The position numbers were made by a program, and so were the translations under genes. From positions 622,798 to 686,797 of the forward strand of contig NZ_JACHGN010000002.1 in NCBI RefSeq assembly GCF_014202315.1: a stretch of 64,000 bases of DNA, written 5' to 3'. Below the pieces are notes generated by a model. It was not told the origin of the DNA. It saw nothing but the letters and a program-made list of their open reading frames with translations, and searched no databases. This document shows positions 16,301 to 24,388 of this stretch, piece after piece. The stretch is from Thermocatellispora tengchongensis. GTDB lineage: Bacteria > Actinomycetota > Actinomycetes > Streptosporangiales > Streptosporangiaceae. The stretch's first letter is position 1. The number at the start of each line of letters is the position of its first letter.

Positions 16301-17667
16301 GCCGCGCGGGGGCGGTGCTGGAGCGCGGCCGGTGGGCGGCGCGCGCGTACGCGGGCTACGACGCGGCCACCGTGGACCGGATCGTCCGCGCCGTGGCGCG
16401 CGCGGCGGCCTCGGGCGCGGCCGGCCACGCGGCGCTGGCCGTGGCGGAGAGCGGGCTCGGCGTGCCCGCCCACCAGGAGCTGGCCGGGCACGCCTGCTCC
16501 TCCGGGGTGGCCAAGGTGCACGTCGGCGCGGACCTCGTCACGCCGGTCGGCGACGGCCGCACGGTCTCGGTGCCGCGACCGGCCGGGCTGATCCTGGCGC
16601 TGACCCCGGCGACCGGGGCCCCGGTGGCGGCGGCGTACCACATGGTGCTGCTCGCGGCGATGACCCGCAACGCGATCGTGGTCCGCCCGCACCCCTCGGT
16701 GGCGCGCTCGTGCGCCGAGGCCGTGCGCGCGCTGGCCGGCGCGGCCGTGGAGGCCGGCGCCCCCGACGGCGCGATCCAGGTGGCGGACGACGACGGGCTG
16801 CTCGGCGACCCGAGGGTGGACCTGGTGCTGGCCGCCGGGGACGAGGAGGAGGTGCGCGCGGCGTACCGCTCCGGCGTGCCCGCGCTCGGCCTCGGGCCCG
16901 GCAACGCGCCGGTCCTCGTGGACGGCACCGCCGACCCGCGGGCCGCGGCCGGGCACATCGTGGCCAGCGCGTCCTTCGACAACGGGCTGTCGCGGGCCGC
17001 GGAGTCGGTGCTGATCGTGCCGGAGGCCGCGGCCGACGCCCTGGTCGCGGCGCTGCGCGCGGCGGGCGCGTACCCGCTGGGGGCGGCCGAGGCCGACCGG
17101 GTCAGGGAACTGCTGCCCGAGGCGGTGGGCCGCGACGCCGTCTGGATCGCCGAGCGCGCCGGGGCGCGGGTGCCGGCCGGGACCCGCCTGCTGCTCGCGC
17201 CGATGCCGCTCGCGGTGCCCGAGGACCCGCTCACCGGCCCCACGCGCTGCCCGGTGCTCGGCGTGGTGCGCGTGCCCTCGGCCGCGCGGGGCATCGCCGC
17301 CGCGCGCGCGGTCCTGCGCGTCGCCGGGGCGGGTCACACCGCCGCGATCCACAGCGCCGACCCCGAGGCGATCATGACGTACGCGGCGGCGCTGCCGGCC
17401 GCGCAGGTGCGGGTCAACGAGGGCGCCGCCCTGGACGCGGCCGGACGCCCCCACCCGTTCCTGATCGGCCCGCGCGGCCCGCTGGAGCCCGCCGACCTGG
17501 TCCGCTGGACCCGCTTCCCCGGCGCCAAGGCCCCCATCGACCCGTGGACGGCCCCCCGGGGCCCCGTGCCCGGCTATCCCGTCGCCTCCAACCTGGCGGG
17601 GGAGCCCGGTACCCCAAGGACCGCCGCCTCCGTACTGCGCTCGGGGGCGGCGTCGGCATCACCATGA
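16297..17667 (+). CDS. Acylating-type aldehyde dehydrogenase homologue lacking the catalytic Cys
   Basis: A 456-residue member of the CoA-acylating aldehyde dehydrogenase family (EutE/PduP/AdhE N-domain type). It carries the nucleotide-binding stretch LALTPATGAPVAAAYHM, TRNAIVVRPHPS and GPGNAPVLVD. Family members have FDNG-x-x-C-A-S-E, where Cys attacks the aldehyde. Here the segment reads ASFDNGLSRAAESVLIV, with Arg233 (CGG at 16993-16995) in the Cys position. The frame is open on both sides and the protein is otherwise full length. It may be inactive, structural, or use another residue. The start ATG overlaps the aminotransferase stop. Role in the pathway is therefore uncertain, despite a context that calls for aldehyde oxidation. 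Confidence 0.85.
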   Translation: MSRAGAVLERGRWAARAYAGYDAATVDRIVRAVARAAASGAAGHAALAVAESGLGVPAHQELAGHACSSGVAKVHVGADLVTPVGDGRTVSVPRPAGLILALTPATGAPVAAAYHMVLLAAMTRNAIVVRPHPSVARSCAEAVRALAGAAVEAGAPDGAIQVADDDGLLGDPRVDLVLAAGDEEEVRAAYRSGVPALGLGPGNAPVLVDGTADPRAAAGHIVASASFDNGLSRAAESVLIVPEAAADALVAALRAAGAYPLGAAEADRVRELLPEAVGRDAVWIAERAGARVPAGTRLLLAPMPLAVPEDPLTGPTRCPVLGVVRVPSAARGIAAARAVLRVAGAGHTAAIHSADPEAIMTYAAALPAAQVRVNEGAALDAAGRPHPFLIGPRGPLEPADLVRWTRFPGAKAPIDPWTAPRGPVPGYPVASNLAGEPGTPRTAASVLRSGAASASP

Positions 17668-17679
17668 GGAGAGAGCACC

Positions 17680-18687
17680 TTGACCGTCCACGACCTGTCC
17701 GGCGGAGAGGACGTCCTGGCCCGGGTGGACGACGTGGCGCGCCGGGCGCTGCGCCACTACCCGCTCTCCCCGGCCGCGACCGCGACGTTGATCAACGTCT
17801 CGGAGAACGCGACGTACCGGGTGGACGACCCGGAGACGGGGGAGCGGGCCATCCTGCGGGTGCACCGGCTCGGCTACCACTCGCCCGAGGCCATCGCCTC
17901 GGAGCTGGACTGGCTGGCCGCGCTGCGTGACGACGAGGGCGTCCGCACGCCCCGCGTGCTGCCGGCCGCCGGCGGCGACAGGATGGTGCGGGTCGGTGAG
18001 CGCACCTGCGTCATGTTCGAGCACCTGCCCGGGACCGAGCCCGCCGAGGAGCGCCTGGTCGAGGAGTTCGAGCGCCTGGGCGCGCTGACCGCGCGCATGC
18101 ACCGGCACGCCCGCGCCTGGCGCCGCCCGCCCGGCTTCACCCGCTTCCACTGGGACTACGACGCCGCCTTCGGCGCCGAGAGCCGGTGGGGCAGGTGGCA
18201 GGACGGCGCGGGCGTGCACGGGGAGGCCGCGGACGTGCTCGGCCGCCTGGCCGAGGAGCTGCGCGCCAGGCTCGCCCGCTTCGGCGCCGGCCCGTCCAGG
18301 TACGGCCTCATCCACGCCGACCTGCGCCTGGCCAACCTGCTCGTGCACGGCGACGCCCCGCCCAGCGTGATCGACTTCGACGACTGCGGCTTCGGCTGGT
18401 ACCTGTACGACCTCGGCGCCGCCCTCAGCTTCATCGAGCACCACCCCAAGGTGCCCGAGATGATCGACTCCTGGACCCGCGGCTACCGCACGGTCCTGGA
18501 CCTGCCCGCCGAGGACGAGGCCGAGATCTGGACCTTCGTCCTGATGCGCCGCCTGCTGCTGGTGGCCTGGATCGGCTCGCACTCGGCGGTGGACATCGCC
18601 CGCGAGCTGGGCGCCGGCTACACCGAGCAGAGCTGTGAGCTGGCCGAACGCTATCTGACGAGGAGCCGCCCATGTTCACCCCCGTAA
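17680..18687 (+). CDS. APH-family small-molecule kinase (amino alcohol kinase-like)
   Basis: A 335-residue protein of the aminoglycoside phosphotransferase/choline kinase fold. The catalytic loop [11 protein letters not shown] gives His212, Asp214 and Asn219, and [10 protein letters not shown] supplies the metal-binding Asp at about 232. TTG at 17680 is the start, supported by GAGGAGAG a few bases upstream. In amino-alcohol loci such kinases phosphorylate 1-amino-2-propanol-like substrates, which suits the neighbouring PLP enzyme. Homoserine or choline-like substrates are alternatives. The 3' end overlaps the SDR gene by 16 bases. Confidence 0.85.
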   Translation: MTVHDLSGGEDVLARVDDVARRALRHYPLSPAATATLINVSENATYRVDDPETGERAILRVHRLGYHSPEAIASELDWLAALRDDEGVRTPRVLPAAGGDRMVRVGERTCVMFEHLPGTEPAEERLVEEFERLGALTARMHRHARAWRRPPGFTRFHWDYDAAFGAESRWGRWQDGAGVHGEAADVLGRLAEELRARLARFGAGPSRYGLIHADLRLANLLVHGDAPPSVIDFDDCGFGWYLYDLGAALSFIEHHPKVPEMIDSWTRGYRTVLDLPAEDEAEIWTFVLMRRLLLVAWIGSHSAVDIARELGAGYTEQSCELAERYLTRSRPCSPP

Positions 18688-19442
18688 CCGGCAGATCGGT
18701 GGTCGTCACCGGCGGCACCAAGGGCATCGGCAAGGGCATCGGCCGCGTGTTCGCCGCCGCCGGCGCGAAGGTGCTCCTGGTGGGCCGGGACGAGGCCGCC
18801 GCCAAGGCCGCGGTCGCCGCCATCCCCGGAGAGGTCTCCTACGTCCTCGCCGACGTCTCCCACCCGGACGACTGCGCCCGCATGGCCGAGGCGGCGGTCG
18901 AGCGCCACGGCGGCATCGACGTCCTGTGCGCCAACGCCGGCATCTTTCCCGAGAAGCCCCTCGCGCGGATGACCGAGGCCGACATCGACGAGGTGCTGGG
19001 CGTCAACCTCAAGGGGACCATCCTCAGCGTCCGCGCCTGCCTGCCCGCCCTGGAGGCGTCGGGCCGGGGCCGGGTGATCCTGACCTCCTCCATCACCGGC
19101 CCCATCACGGGCTACCCCGGCTGGTCCCACTACGGCGCCAGCAAGGCCGGCCAGCTCGGCTTCATGCGCACCGCCGCGATGGAGCTGGCGCCGAAGGGCA
19201 TCACCGTCAACGCCGTGCTCCCGGGCAACATCATGACCGAGGGCCTGGCCGAGCTGGGCGAGGACTACATCCGCGGCATGGAGGCCGCGATCCCCATGGC
19301 CCGCCTGGGCACCGTGGAGGAGATCGGCAGCGCCTGCCTGTTCCTGGCCACCGACGAGGCGGCGTACATCACCGGCCAGGCCCTGGGCGTGGACGGCGGC
19401 CAGGTGCTCCCGGAGTCGGCCGAGGCGCTGACGAGCATGTGA
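18672..19442 (+). CDS. Short-chain dehydrogenase/reductase
   Basis: A 256-residue classical SDR. The NAD(P) site is TGGTKGIG (13-20), CANAG is near residue 87, and the catalytic Ser140, Tyr154 and Lys158 lie in LTSSITG and SHYGASK. Length is normal. It probably oxidises or reduces a secondary hydroxyl. In the related RMM loci of mycobacteria an SDR acts as 1-amino-2-propanol dehydrogenase, and the same role is plausible here. The gene overlaps the kinase gene and is followed within nine bases by the regulator. Confidence 0.9.
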   Translation: MFTPVTGRSVVVTGGTKGIGKGIGRVFAAAGAKVLLVGRDEAAAKAAVAAIPGEVSYVLADVSHPDDCARMAEAAVERHGGIDVLCANAGIFPEKPLARMTEADIDEVLGVNLKGTILSVRACLPALEASGRGRVILTSSITGPITGYPGWSHYGASKAGQLGFMRTAAMELAPKGITVNAVLPGNIMTEGLAELGEDYIRGMEAAIPMARLGTVEEIGSACLFLATDEAAYITGQALGVDGGQVLPESAEALTSM

Positions 19443-19450
19443 CGGCCCTG

Positions 19451-20299
19451 ATGACGCGCACCGACCGCGAGGCGGCAGAGGGGGCACATGGGGCACAAGG
19501 GGCACAAGGGGCACAGGCGGCACAGAGGGCACAGTCGGCGCAGTCGGCCGTGGCCGAGGCCCGCCGGCGCCTCCAGGAGATGATCACCTCCGGGCGGCTC
19601 CGCCCCGGCCAGCGCCTGGGCGCCGAACGCGCCCTCGCCGCCGACCTGGGCGTCAGCCGCGCGACCCTGCGCCAGGCCCTGAGCCTGCTGGAGCAGCAGG
19701 GCGCGGTACGCCGGGTGCCGGGCCGCGGCGGCGGCACGTTCGTCGGCCGGCCCAAGATCGAGCGTGACCTGTCCAGTGTGGCAGGCGTGCCCGCCCTGCT
19801 GCGCGACCAGGGCTACACCGCGGGCTCCCGGGTCGTCGGCGCCGCCATCGTGGGGGCCGACGAGCCCACCGCCGCGGCCCTGTCGCTCCAGCCCGGCGAG
19901 CTGGTCACCGAGATCGTCCGCATCCGCCTGGCCGACGGCGAACCCATCAGCCTGGAGAACGCCCGCTTCCCCGCCCTGCGCTTCCCCGGCCTCCTGGAGC
20001 TCCCCCTCGGCGGCTCCATCTACGAACTCCTCGCCGCCCGCTACGGCGTGCGCCCCGCGGAGGCGGTGGAGCGCATCGAGGCGGTCCCCGCCACCGACAC
20101 CCAGGCCGCCGTCCTCGGCGTCGCCCCCGGCGTGCCCCTGCTGTCCGTCACCCGCACCGCCTCCGCCGAGGACGGCACCCCGTTCGAGTTCTCCCACGAC
20201 CTCTTCCGCGGCGACAGGACCGCGTTCCTGGTCCGCAGCAGCGGCACCGCCGCAGGTCACGGCGAGCGGGGCCGCCTGATCCACCTGCCGCCCACCTGA
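19451..20299 (+). CDS. GntR-family regulator with UTRA ligand domain
   Basis: A 282-residue HutC-subfamily regulator. After a repetitive tail come a winged helix (ITSGRLRPGQRLGAERALAAD through SRATLRQALSLLEQQG) and a UTRA effector domain from about residue 110. ATG at 19451 is used; an in-frame GTG at 19439 overlapping the SDR stop is equally possible. The first 30 residues are (G/A/R/S)AQ repeats encoded by 9-bp units. As the last regulatory gene of the amino-alcohol operon it is the natural candidate to control both divergent operons. Effector unknown. Confidence 0.88.
   Translation: MTRTDREAAEGAHGAQGAQGAQAAQRAQSAQSAVAEARRRLQEMITSGRLRPGQRLGAERALAADLGVSRATLRQALSLLEQQGAVRRVPGRGGGTFVGRPKIERDLSSVAGVPALLRDQGYTAGSRVVGAAIVGADEPTAAALSLQPGELVTEIVRIRLADGEPISLENARFPALRFPGLLELPLGGSIYELLAARYGVRPAEAVERIEAVPATDTQAAVLGVAPGVPLLSVTRTASAEDGTPFEFSHDLFRGDRTAFLVRSSGTAAGHGERGRLIHLPPT
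19481..19543. repeat. Seven tandem 9-bp repeats at the 5' end of the GntR gene
   Basis: Seven 9-bp units related to GGGGCACAA encode a GAQ-like tripeptide run ahead of the winged helix. Being in frame, copy-number change would alter only tail length. The unit core GGGCACA recurs in the repeat at 34871-34933. Confidence 0.85.
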
Positions 20300-20328
20300 C
20301 GGGTCCGCACCATCCGGGAGCGGGGGCG

Positions 20329-20415
20329 GTGGACAATCGTCTGGCCAGCAGCGTCACCGGCCTCGACGGCATCGGGCTGGACGAGTTCGCCCGCCGTACC
20401 TTGGAGATTGCATGA
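20329..20415 (+). CDS. Possible 28-residue upstream ORF coupled to ribokinase
   Basis: GTG at 20329, preceded by GGGAG, opens a 28-codon frame whose TGA overlaps the ribokinase ATG as ATGA. The peptide contains LDGIGLDEFARRTLEI. It has no homologue I recognise. It may be a translational-coupling leader or the eroded end of a lost gene. The overlap matches the junction style of this operon, which is the main support. Confidence 0.35.
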   Translation: MDNRLASSVTGLDGIGLDEFARRTLEIA

Positions 20416-21305
20416 TCAGCGTTTTCGGCAGCGCCAACATGGACCTCGTCGCCTACGTGGACAAGGCGCCCGCGCTCGGCGAGACCGTCACCGGGCGCGC
20501 CTTCCGCACCATCCCCGGCGGCAAGGGCGCGAACCAGGCCATCGCCGCCGCCCGCGCCGGGGCGGAGGTGATCTTCGTGGGCGCGGTCGGCGACGACGCG
20601 TTCGGTCCGGCGATGCGCGCCACGCTGGAGGAGGCGGGCGTGGACGTGAGCCACCTGCGGGCGATCCCGGGCCCGTCCGGGATCGCGCACATCGTCGTGG
20701 ACGACCGGGGCGGCAACTCGATCATCGTGGTGCCGGGCGCGAACGGCACGATCGAGGGCCCGACCGAGGCCGAGGCCGCGGCGATCGGGCGTACGGACGC
20801 GGTGCTGCTCCAGCTCGAACTGCCGATGGAGGCCGTGGTCGCCGCGGCGGTCTCGGCGGGCGGCGCCGAGGTCGTGCTGACCCCCGCGCCCGCGCGTCCG
20901 CTGCCCGCCGAGCTGCTGGACGCCGTGGACCTGATCGTGCCCAACGAGCACGAGGCCGCCGCCATCACCGGCCGGCGCGACCCCGCCGAGGCGCTGGCCG
21001 CGCTGCTGGAACGGGTGCCCGAGGCGGTGATCACCCTCGGCGCCGAGGGCGCGCTGTACGGCGCGCGCGGCGCCGAGCCCGTGCGCGTCCCGGCGTTCGC
21101 GGTGGAGGCGGTGGACACCACCGCCGCCGGCGACACCTTCGTCGGCGCCCTGGCCGTGGCCCGCGGCGAGGGCCGCCCGCCCGCCGAGGCGCTGCGCTTC
21201 GCCTCGGCCGCCGCCGCGCTGTCGGTGCAGCGCGAGGGCGCCAGCACCTCGATGCCCGCGCGCGAGAGCATCGACGCCTTCCTCGCCGCCCGGGAGGCCC
21301 GGTGA
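20412..21305 (+). CDS. rbsK: PfkB-family ribokinase
   Basis: A 297-residue sugar kinase. The N-terminal VFGSANMDLVAYVD and GGKGANQA motifs bind the sugar, and VDTTAAGDTFVGAL near residue 240 holds the catalytic Asp and anion hole. It is full length. It phosphorylates ribose or another furanose or nucleoside sugar at the expense of ATP. It lies 112 bp after the GntR gene and before the convergent TPR gene, so it may belong to the amino-alcohol operon or form its own unit. No sugar importer is adjacent; the nearest is at 44 kb. Confidence 0.88.
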   Translation: MISVFGSANMDLVAYVDKAPALGETVTGRAFRTIPGGKGANQAIAAARAGAEVIFVGAVGDDAFGPAMRATLEEAGVDVSHLRAIPGPSGIAHIVVDDRGGNSIIVVPGANGTIEGPTEAEAAAIGRTDAVLLQLELPMEAVVAAAVSAGGAEVVLTPAPARPLPAELLDAVDLIVPNEHEAAAITGRRDPAEALAALLERVPEAVITLGAEGALYGARGAEPVRVPAFAVEAVDTTAAGDTFVGALAVARGEGRPPAEALRFASAAAALSVQREGASTSMPARESIDAFLAAREAR

Positions 21306-21315
21306 GGCCGCTCGG

Positions 21316-23142
21316 CTAGCCGAGGCCCAGGGCGGCGCGGACGTCCTCGTCCTGCGGGGCCAGGTCGTGGGCCCGGCGCAGGTCGGCCACGGCCTCCTCT
21401 TCACGTCCCGCCGCCCGCAGCGCCAGGGCGCGGTGGTAGCGGAAGGCGGCGTCCTCGGTCAGGTCCAGGGCCCGGGTGAGGTCGGCTATCGCCGCCTCCT
21501 GGTCGCCGCCCTCGTGCGCGAGCACGCCCCGGCAGGCCCAAGCGGTCGCCATGCCCGGGTCCCGCGCCAACGCCGCGTCGAAGGCCGCGCGGGCCTCGCT
21601 CGTACGCCCCTCGGCGTGCTCGGCCTGCCCCAGCGCGCACAGCAGGTACGGGTTGCCCGGCTCGATCGCGAGACCGGCCTTCGCGTCGCGGCGCGCGCCC
21701 GCGTGGTCGCCCGCCGCGGCGAGCAGCCCGGCCCGGTTGACCAGGGCGTCCACGAACTCCGGGTCCAGCTCCAGCGCGTGGCCGAGGTCGGCCAAGGCGC
21801 CCTCGTGGTCCCCGGCCGCGAAGCGGGCCTCGGCCCGGTTGTGGTACGCCTCCGGGAACGGCGGCCCGGCCCGCATCGCGGTCTCGTAGTCGGCCACCGC
21901 CTCCTCCAGGCGGCCCAGCGTGAAGTGCAGATTGCCCCGGTCGATGTAGTAGTCCGGATAGCCGGGGTCGGCCGCGATCACCGCGTCCAGGTCGGCCAGC
22001 GCCGGCTCCAGCTCGCCCCGCTTGACGGCGAGCTGGGCCCGGTTGGCGCGCAGCACCAGCCGGTGCACCGGGTGCTCGCCCGGGTCGAGATCCTGGTCGG
22101 CCAGGTCGATCGCCTGCTGCACCAGCTCCGCCGCCGCGTCCGACCGCCCGAGCCGCATCTCGATCAGGGCCCGCCCGTTGAGGTCGAAGCCCAGCTTGAA
22201 CGCGCGTACCCGCTTGTCGGGCAGCAGCGTGGAGATCGCGATGGCCTCGTTGATCCAGCCGAGCGCCGTCTCCGGGTCCCGGCGGGCCGGGTCGTGGTGG
22301 CGTACCAGCAGCATGGCCGTGGAGTACGCGGCGGCGGCGTGCACCGAGGGCTCGACGCTGCCCCGCCGGGCGCGGTCGAACAGGTCCAGCGCCGCCTCCT
22401 CCCGCCCCAGCGCGCCGAGCGCCGTCGCCGTGCGGTGGATCAGCCGCCACCAGGTCTCGTGTCCCCGCTCGGGGTCGGCGAACCGCAGCGCCCGCGTTCC
22501 GAGGTCGGCGACCGCGTCGTGGCAGCCCGCGTCGAAGCACCATTCCACGGCCCGGCTGAGCGCGTCCAGGGCACGCCCGGGGTCCCCGGCGCGCTCGCGG
22601 TGGTACGGGATCGCGCCCAGCCGCGGCCCGATCCGGCCCATGGCCTCCAGTTCGGCGGCGCGGCGGGCGTGCTCCTCCGGGGACAGGCCCTCCCACGGCC
22701 CCGGCACCGGCGGCGCCTCGACGACCGAGAGCAGCGCCGCCGGGACCCTGCGGCGCAGCACGCCCAGGAACTCGCGGTCGGTGGGGTCGGCCAGGCGTTC
22801 GTTCGCCACGGCCAGCGTGTACGGCCCGCCGCCCGCGCGCGTGAGATGCTCGCGCACGAACTCGGCCAGCCCGTTGGCGATCCGCAGCGTCCGCCGGGGC
22901 GCGTGCACCAGGATGCGCTCGGGCTTGGGCAGCTCCGAGGCGATGGACCCGCGCACCTCGGGCACGACCTCCCGCAGGTCGGGCGCGGCCGTACGGATCT
23001 CGATGTCGTACGCCGTCACCAGCTCCGGCCAGTGCCGCATCGCCTCCGGCACCAGGAGTTCCAGCAGGTCACCCGCGGCCGTGTACGGGCCGTGCCGCCT
23101 CCGATCGGCGTCGATCACCGGAAAGGCCGTCTCGCCCACCAC
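21316..23142 (-). CDS. Tetratricopeptide-repeat protein with a novel N-terminal domain
   Basis: A protein of about 608 residues. Roughly the last 400 residues are TPR helical pairs (for example AYHNRAEARFAAGDHEGALADLGHALELDP), a protein-protein interaction scaffold. The first ~150 residues (VVGETAFPVIDADRRRHG..., then APRRTLRIANGLAEFVREHL) are not a domain I can name. GTG at 23142 is preferred because GGAAGG lies about five bases upstream; GTG at 23148 is the outermost start. There is no signal peptide. Upstream on the same strand lie a hairpin and a 34-codon ORF, which could be its partner peptide. Function unknown. Confidence 0.8.
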   Translation of the reverse strand: MVGETAFPVIDADRRRHGPYTAAGDLLELLVPEAMRHWPELVTAYDIEIRTAAPDLREVVPEVRGSIASELPKPERILVHAPRRTLRIANGLAEFVREHLTRAGGGPYTLAVANERLADPTDREFLGVLRRRVPAALLSVVEAPPVPGPWEGLSPEEHARRAAELEAMGRIGPRLGAIPYHRERAGDPGRALDALSRAVEWCFDAGCHDAVADLGTRALRFADPERGHETWWRLIHRTATALGALGREEAALDLFDRARRGSVEPSVHAAAAYSTAMLLVRHHDPARRDPETALGWINEAIAISTLLPDKRVRAFKLGFDLNGRALIEMRLGRSDAAAELVQQAIDLADQDLDPGEHPVHRLVLRANRAQLAVKRGELEPALADLDAVIAADPGYPDYYIDRGNLHFTLGRLEEAVADYETAMRAGPPFPEAYHNRAEARFAAGDHEGALADLGHALELDPEFVDALVNRAGLLAAAGDHAGARRDAKAGLAIEPGNPYLLCALGQAEHAEGRTSEARAAFDAALARDPGMATAWACRGVLAHEGGDQEAAIADLTRALDLTEDAAFRYHRALALRAAGREEEAVADLRRAHDLAPQDEDVRAALGLG

Positions 23143-23195
23143 GCACACCTTCCACAGACGGCGTCCTCGATCGTCCTGTCCCCGGGACCGTCCAC

Positions 23196-23231
23196 GGGGC
23201 CGGCGGCCACCCGCGCGGGCCGCCGGTCCCC
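23196..23231 (-). terminator. Strong hairpin between the small ORF and the TPR gene
   Basis: Arms GGGGCCGGCGGCC (23196-23208) and its complement with one bulged base (23218-23231) enclose a 9-base loop. In the leftward transcript this lies 8 bases after the small ORF stop and 53 bases before the TPR start. No T-tract follows, so it may be an attenuator or RNA-stabilising stem that lowers expression of the downstream gene. Confidence 0.5.
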
Positions 23232-23239
23232 GTCTCGGA

Positions 23240-23344
23240 TCAGCCCTCGTGCTTGGCGCTCGCGGCGCCCTTGAGAGTGACCGGGCCGGGCTTATGAACG
23301 ATGATCTTCTTCACTTCCTGCTCATTTCTGCTCAGGGCGTGCAC
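23240..23344 (-). CDS. Putative 34-residue peptide upstream of the TPR gene
   Basis: GTG at 23344 opens a 34-codon frame. The peptide starts MHALSRNEQEV, contains KKIIVHKPGPVTLKG and ends AASAKHEG. A shorter start at GTG 23314 gives 24 residues. A good -35/-10 pair at 23355-23383 would place the transcript start only a few bases before the longer GTG, so the mRNA may be nearly leaderless. The sequence is Lys-rich with no Cys and no membrane segment. A leader-core type modified peptide or a short regulatory peptide is possible. I do not recognise the family; coding status is an inference from promoter and layout. Confidence 0.45.
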   Translation of the reverse strand: MHALSRNEQEVKKIIVHKPGPVTLKGAASAKHEG

Positions 23345-23354
23345 TAGATCAACA

Positions 23355-23383
23355 GTTCTAGGACAAAGCTCGCGCCTTTACAA
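23355..23383 (-). promoter_or_regulatory. Candidate promoter for the small ORF/TPR unit
   Basis: On the leftward strand TTGTAA (23378-23383) and TAGAAC (23355-23360) are exactly 17 bp apart. Just upstream, CTGTCC (23398-23403) and GGACAG (23410-23415) form an inverted repeat that could be an operator. Confidence 0.5.
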
Positions 23384-23463
23384 GATCTCCACAAACTCTG
23401 TCCGGAACTGGACAGGGCCCATGGCCGGCGCGGCGCGCGAGCCCGTGAGGTCGGGGCGGGTGG

Positions 23464-24345
23464 TCAGCTCGCCAGGTAGGAGGCGGCCATGTCCTTCTCG
23501 CCGTGTCCTTCTCGTGCCGCGCGGCGGAAGCGCTCCAGGCCGGCGGTGGCCACGTCGGCCTTGACCCCTGCCTGCTCGGCGGCCTGGGCGACCAGTCGCG
23601 CGTCCTTCACCGCGTTGGCGACGGAGAAGGACGGCTCGTAGTCGCCCCCGAGGACGGCGGCGGCCTTGCTCTGGAAGAACGGGCTGTCGAGCGGGCCGCC
23701 CGTCACCACGTCCACCACCAGGCGGGGATCGACGCCGAGTGCTCGGGCGAGGGACAGGCTTTCGGCGGTTCCGTGGGTGAGGGCGAAGACCAGGCTGTTG
23801 AGCGCGAGCTTGAGACGGCTGGCGGCCGGCGGCTCCGTGGAGACCCAGACGGTCCTGCTGCCGATGGCGTCGAAGACCGCCTCCGCCTGCCGGCGGGCGC
23901 TCTCGGGGCCGGCGGCGAGGATCACCAGCCGGGCGTTCTCCGCCGGTTGCTTCGTCCCCTGCACCGGGGCGTCGTAGAAGACCAGGCCGTGCCGGTCGGC
24001 GAAGCCGGCCAGTTGCTCGGTGGCGGTCGCGCCGACCGTGCTGAGCTGGATCCAGATCGCCCCCTTCGTGAGCCCGGGGGCGGCCGCCGTCATCGTCTCC
24101 AGCACCGTGTCCCCGTCCGTCAGGACGGTCACGATGATCTCGGCGCCGGCGACGGCCTCGGCCGGGGTGTCGAACACCTTGATGCCGCCGGACTCGGCCA
24201 GCCGGTCCGCTTTGGCGCGGGTGCGGTTCCAGGCGTTCACCGCGAAGGTCTTGCGCAGGTTCTTCGCCACGGGCGCGCCGATGATCCCGGTGCCGAGCAC
24301 CGCGACCGTGCTCGTGCCGGATGAGGCGGGGGTGGTCACGGTCAT
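23464..24345 (-). CDS. NAD(P)-dependent beta-hydroxyacid dehydrogenase family oxidoreductase
   Basis: A 293-residue protein of the 3-hydroxyisobutyrate dehydrogenase/glyoxylate reductase family. A Rossmann fold opens with VAVLGTGIIGAPVAKNL. VFYDAPVQGTKQPAENARL corresponds to the substrate loop (family D-x-P-V-S/Q-G). The all-helical domain contains RLKLALNSLVFALTHGTAES, where the usual catalytic Lys (K in family G-x-x-x-K-x-x-x-N) aligns with Lys in SRLKLALN. It is 43 bp downstream of, and co-directional with, a TetR gene that probably controls it. Imine reductases share this fold, so amine chemistry is an alternative to hydroxyacid oxidation. Confidence 0.82.
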   Translation of the reverse strand: MTVTTPASSGTSTVAVLGTGIIGAPVAKNLRKTFAVNAWNRTRAKADRLAESGGIKVFDTPAEAVAGAEIIVTVLTDGDTVLETMTAAAPGLTKGAIWIQLSTVGATATEQLAGFADRHGLVFYDAPVQGTKQPAENARLVILAAGPESARRQAEAVFDAIGSRTVWVSTEPPAASRLKLALNSLVFALTHGTAESLSLARALGVDPRLVVDVVTGGPLDSPFFQSKAAAVLGGDYEPSFSVANAVKDARLVAQAAEQAGVKADVATAGLERFRRAAREGHGEKDMAASYLAS

Positions 24346-24388
24346 GGGGAACCTCCTCGGGAGGGGACTGGCGTGTGGAAAGGCGGGC

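Noticed and set aside
21367..23274. Long rightward frame over the TPR gene
   Set aside because: Mirror of the TPR coding strand; no recognisable motif.
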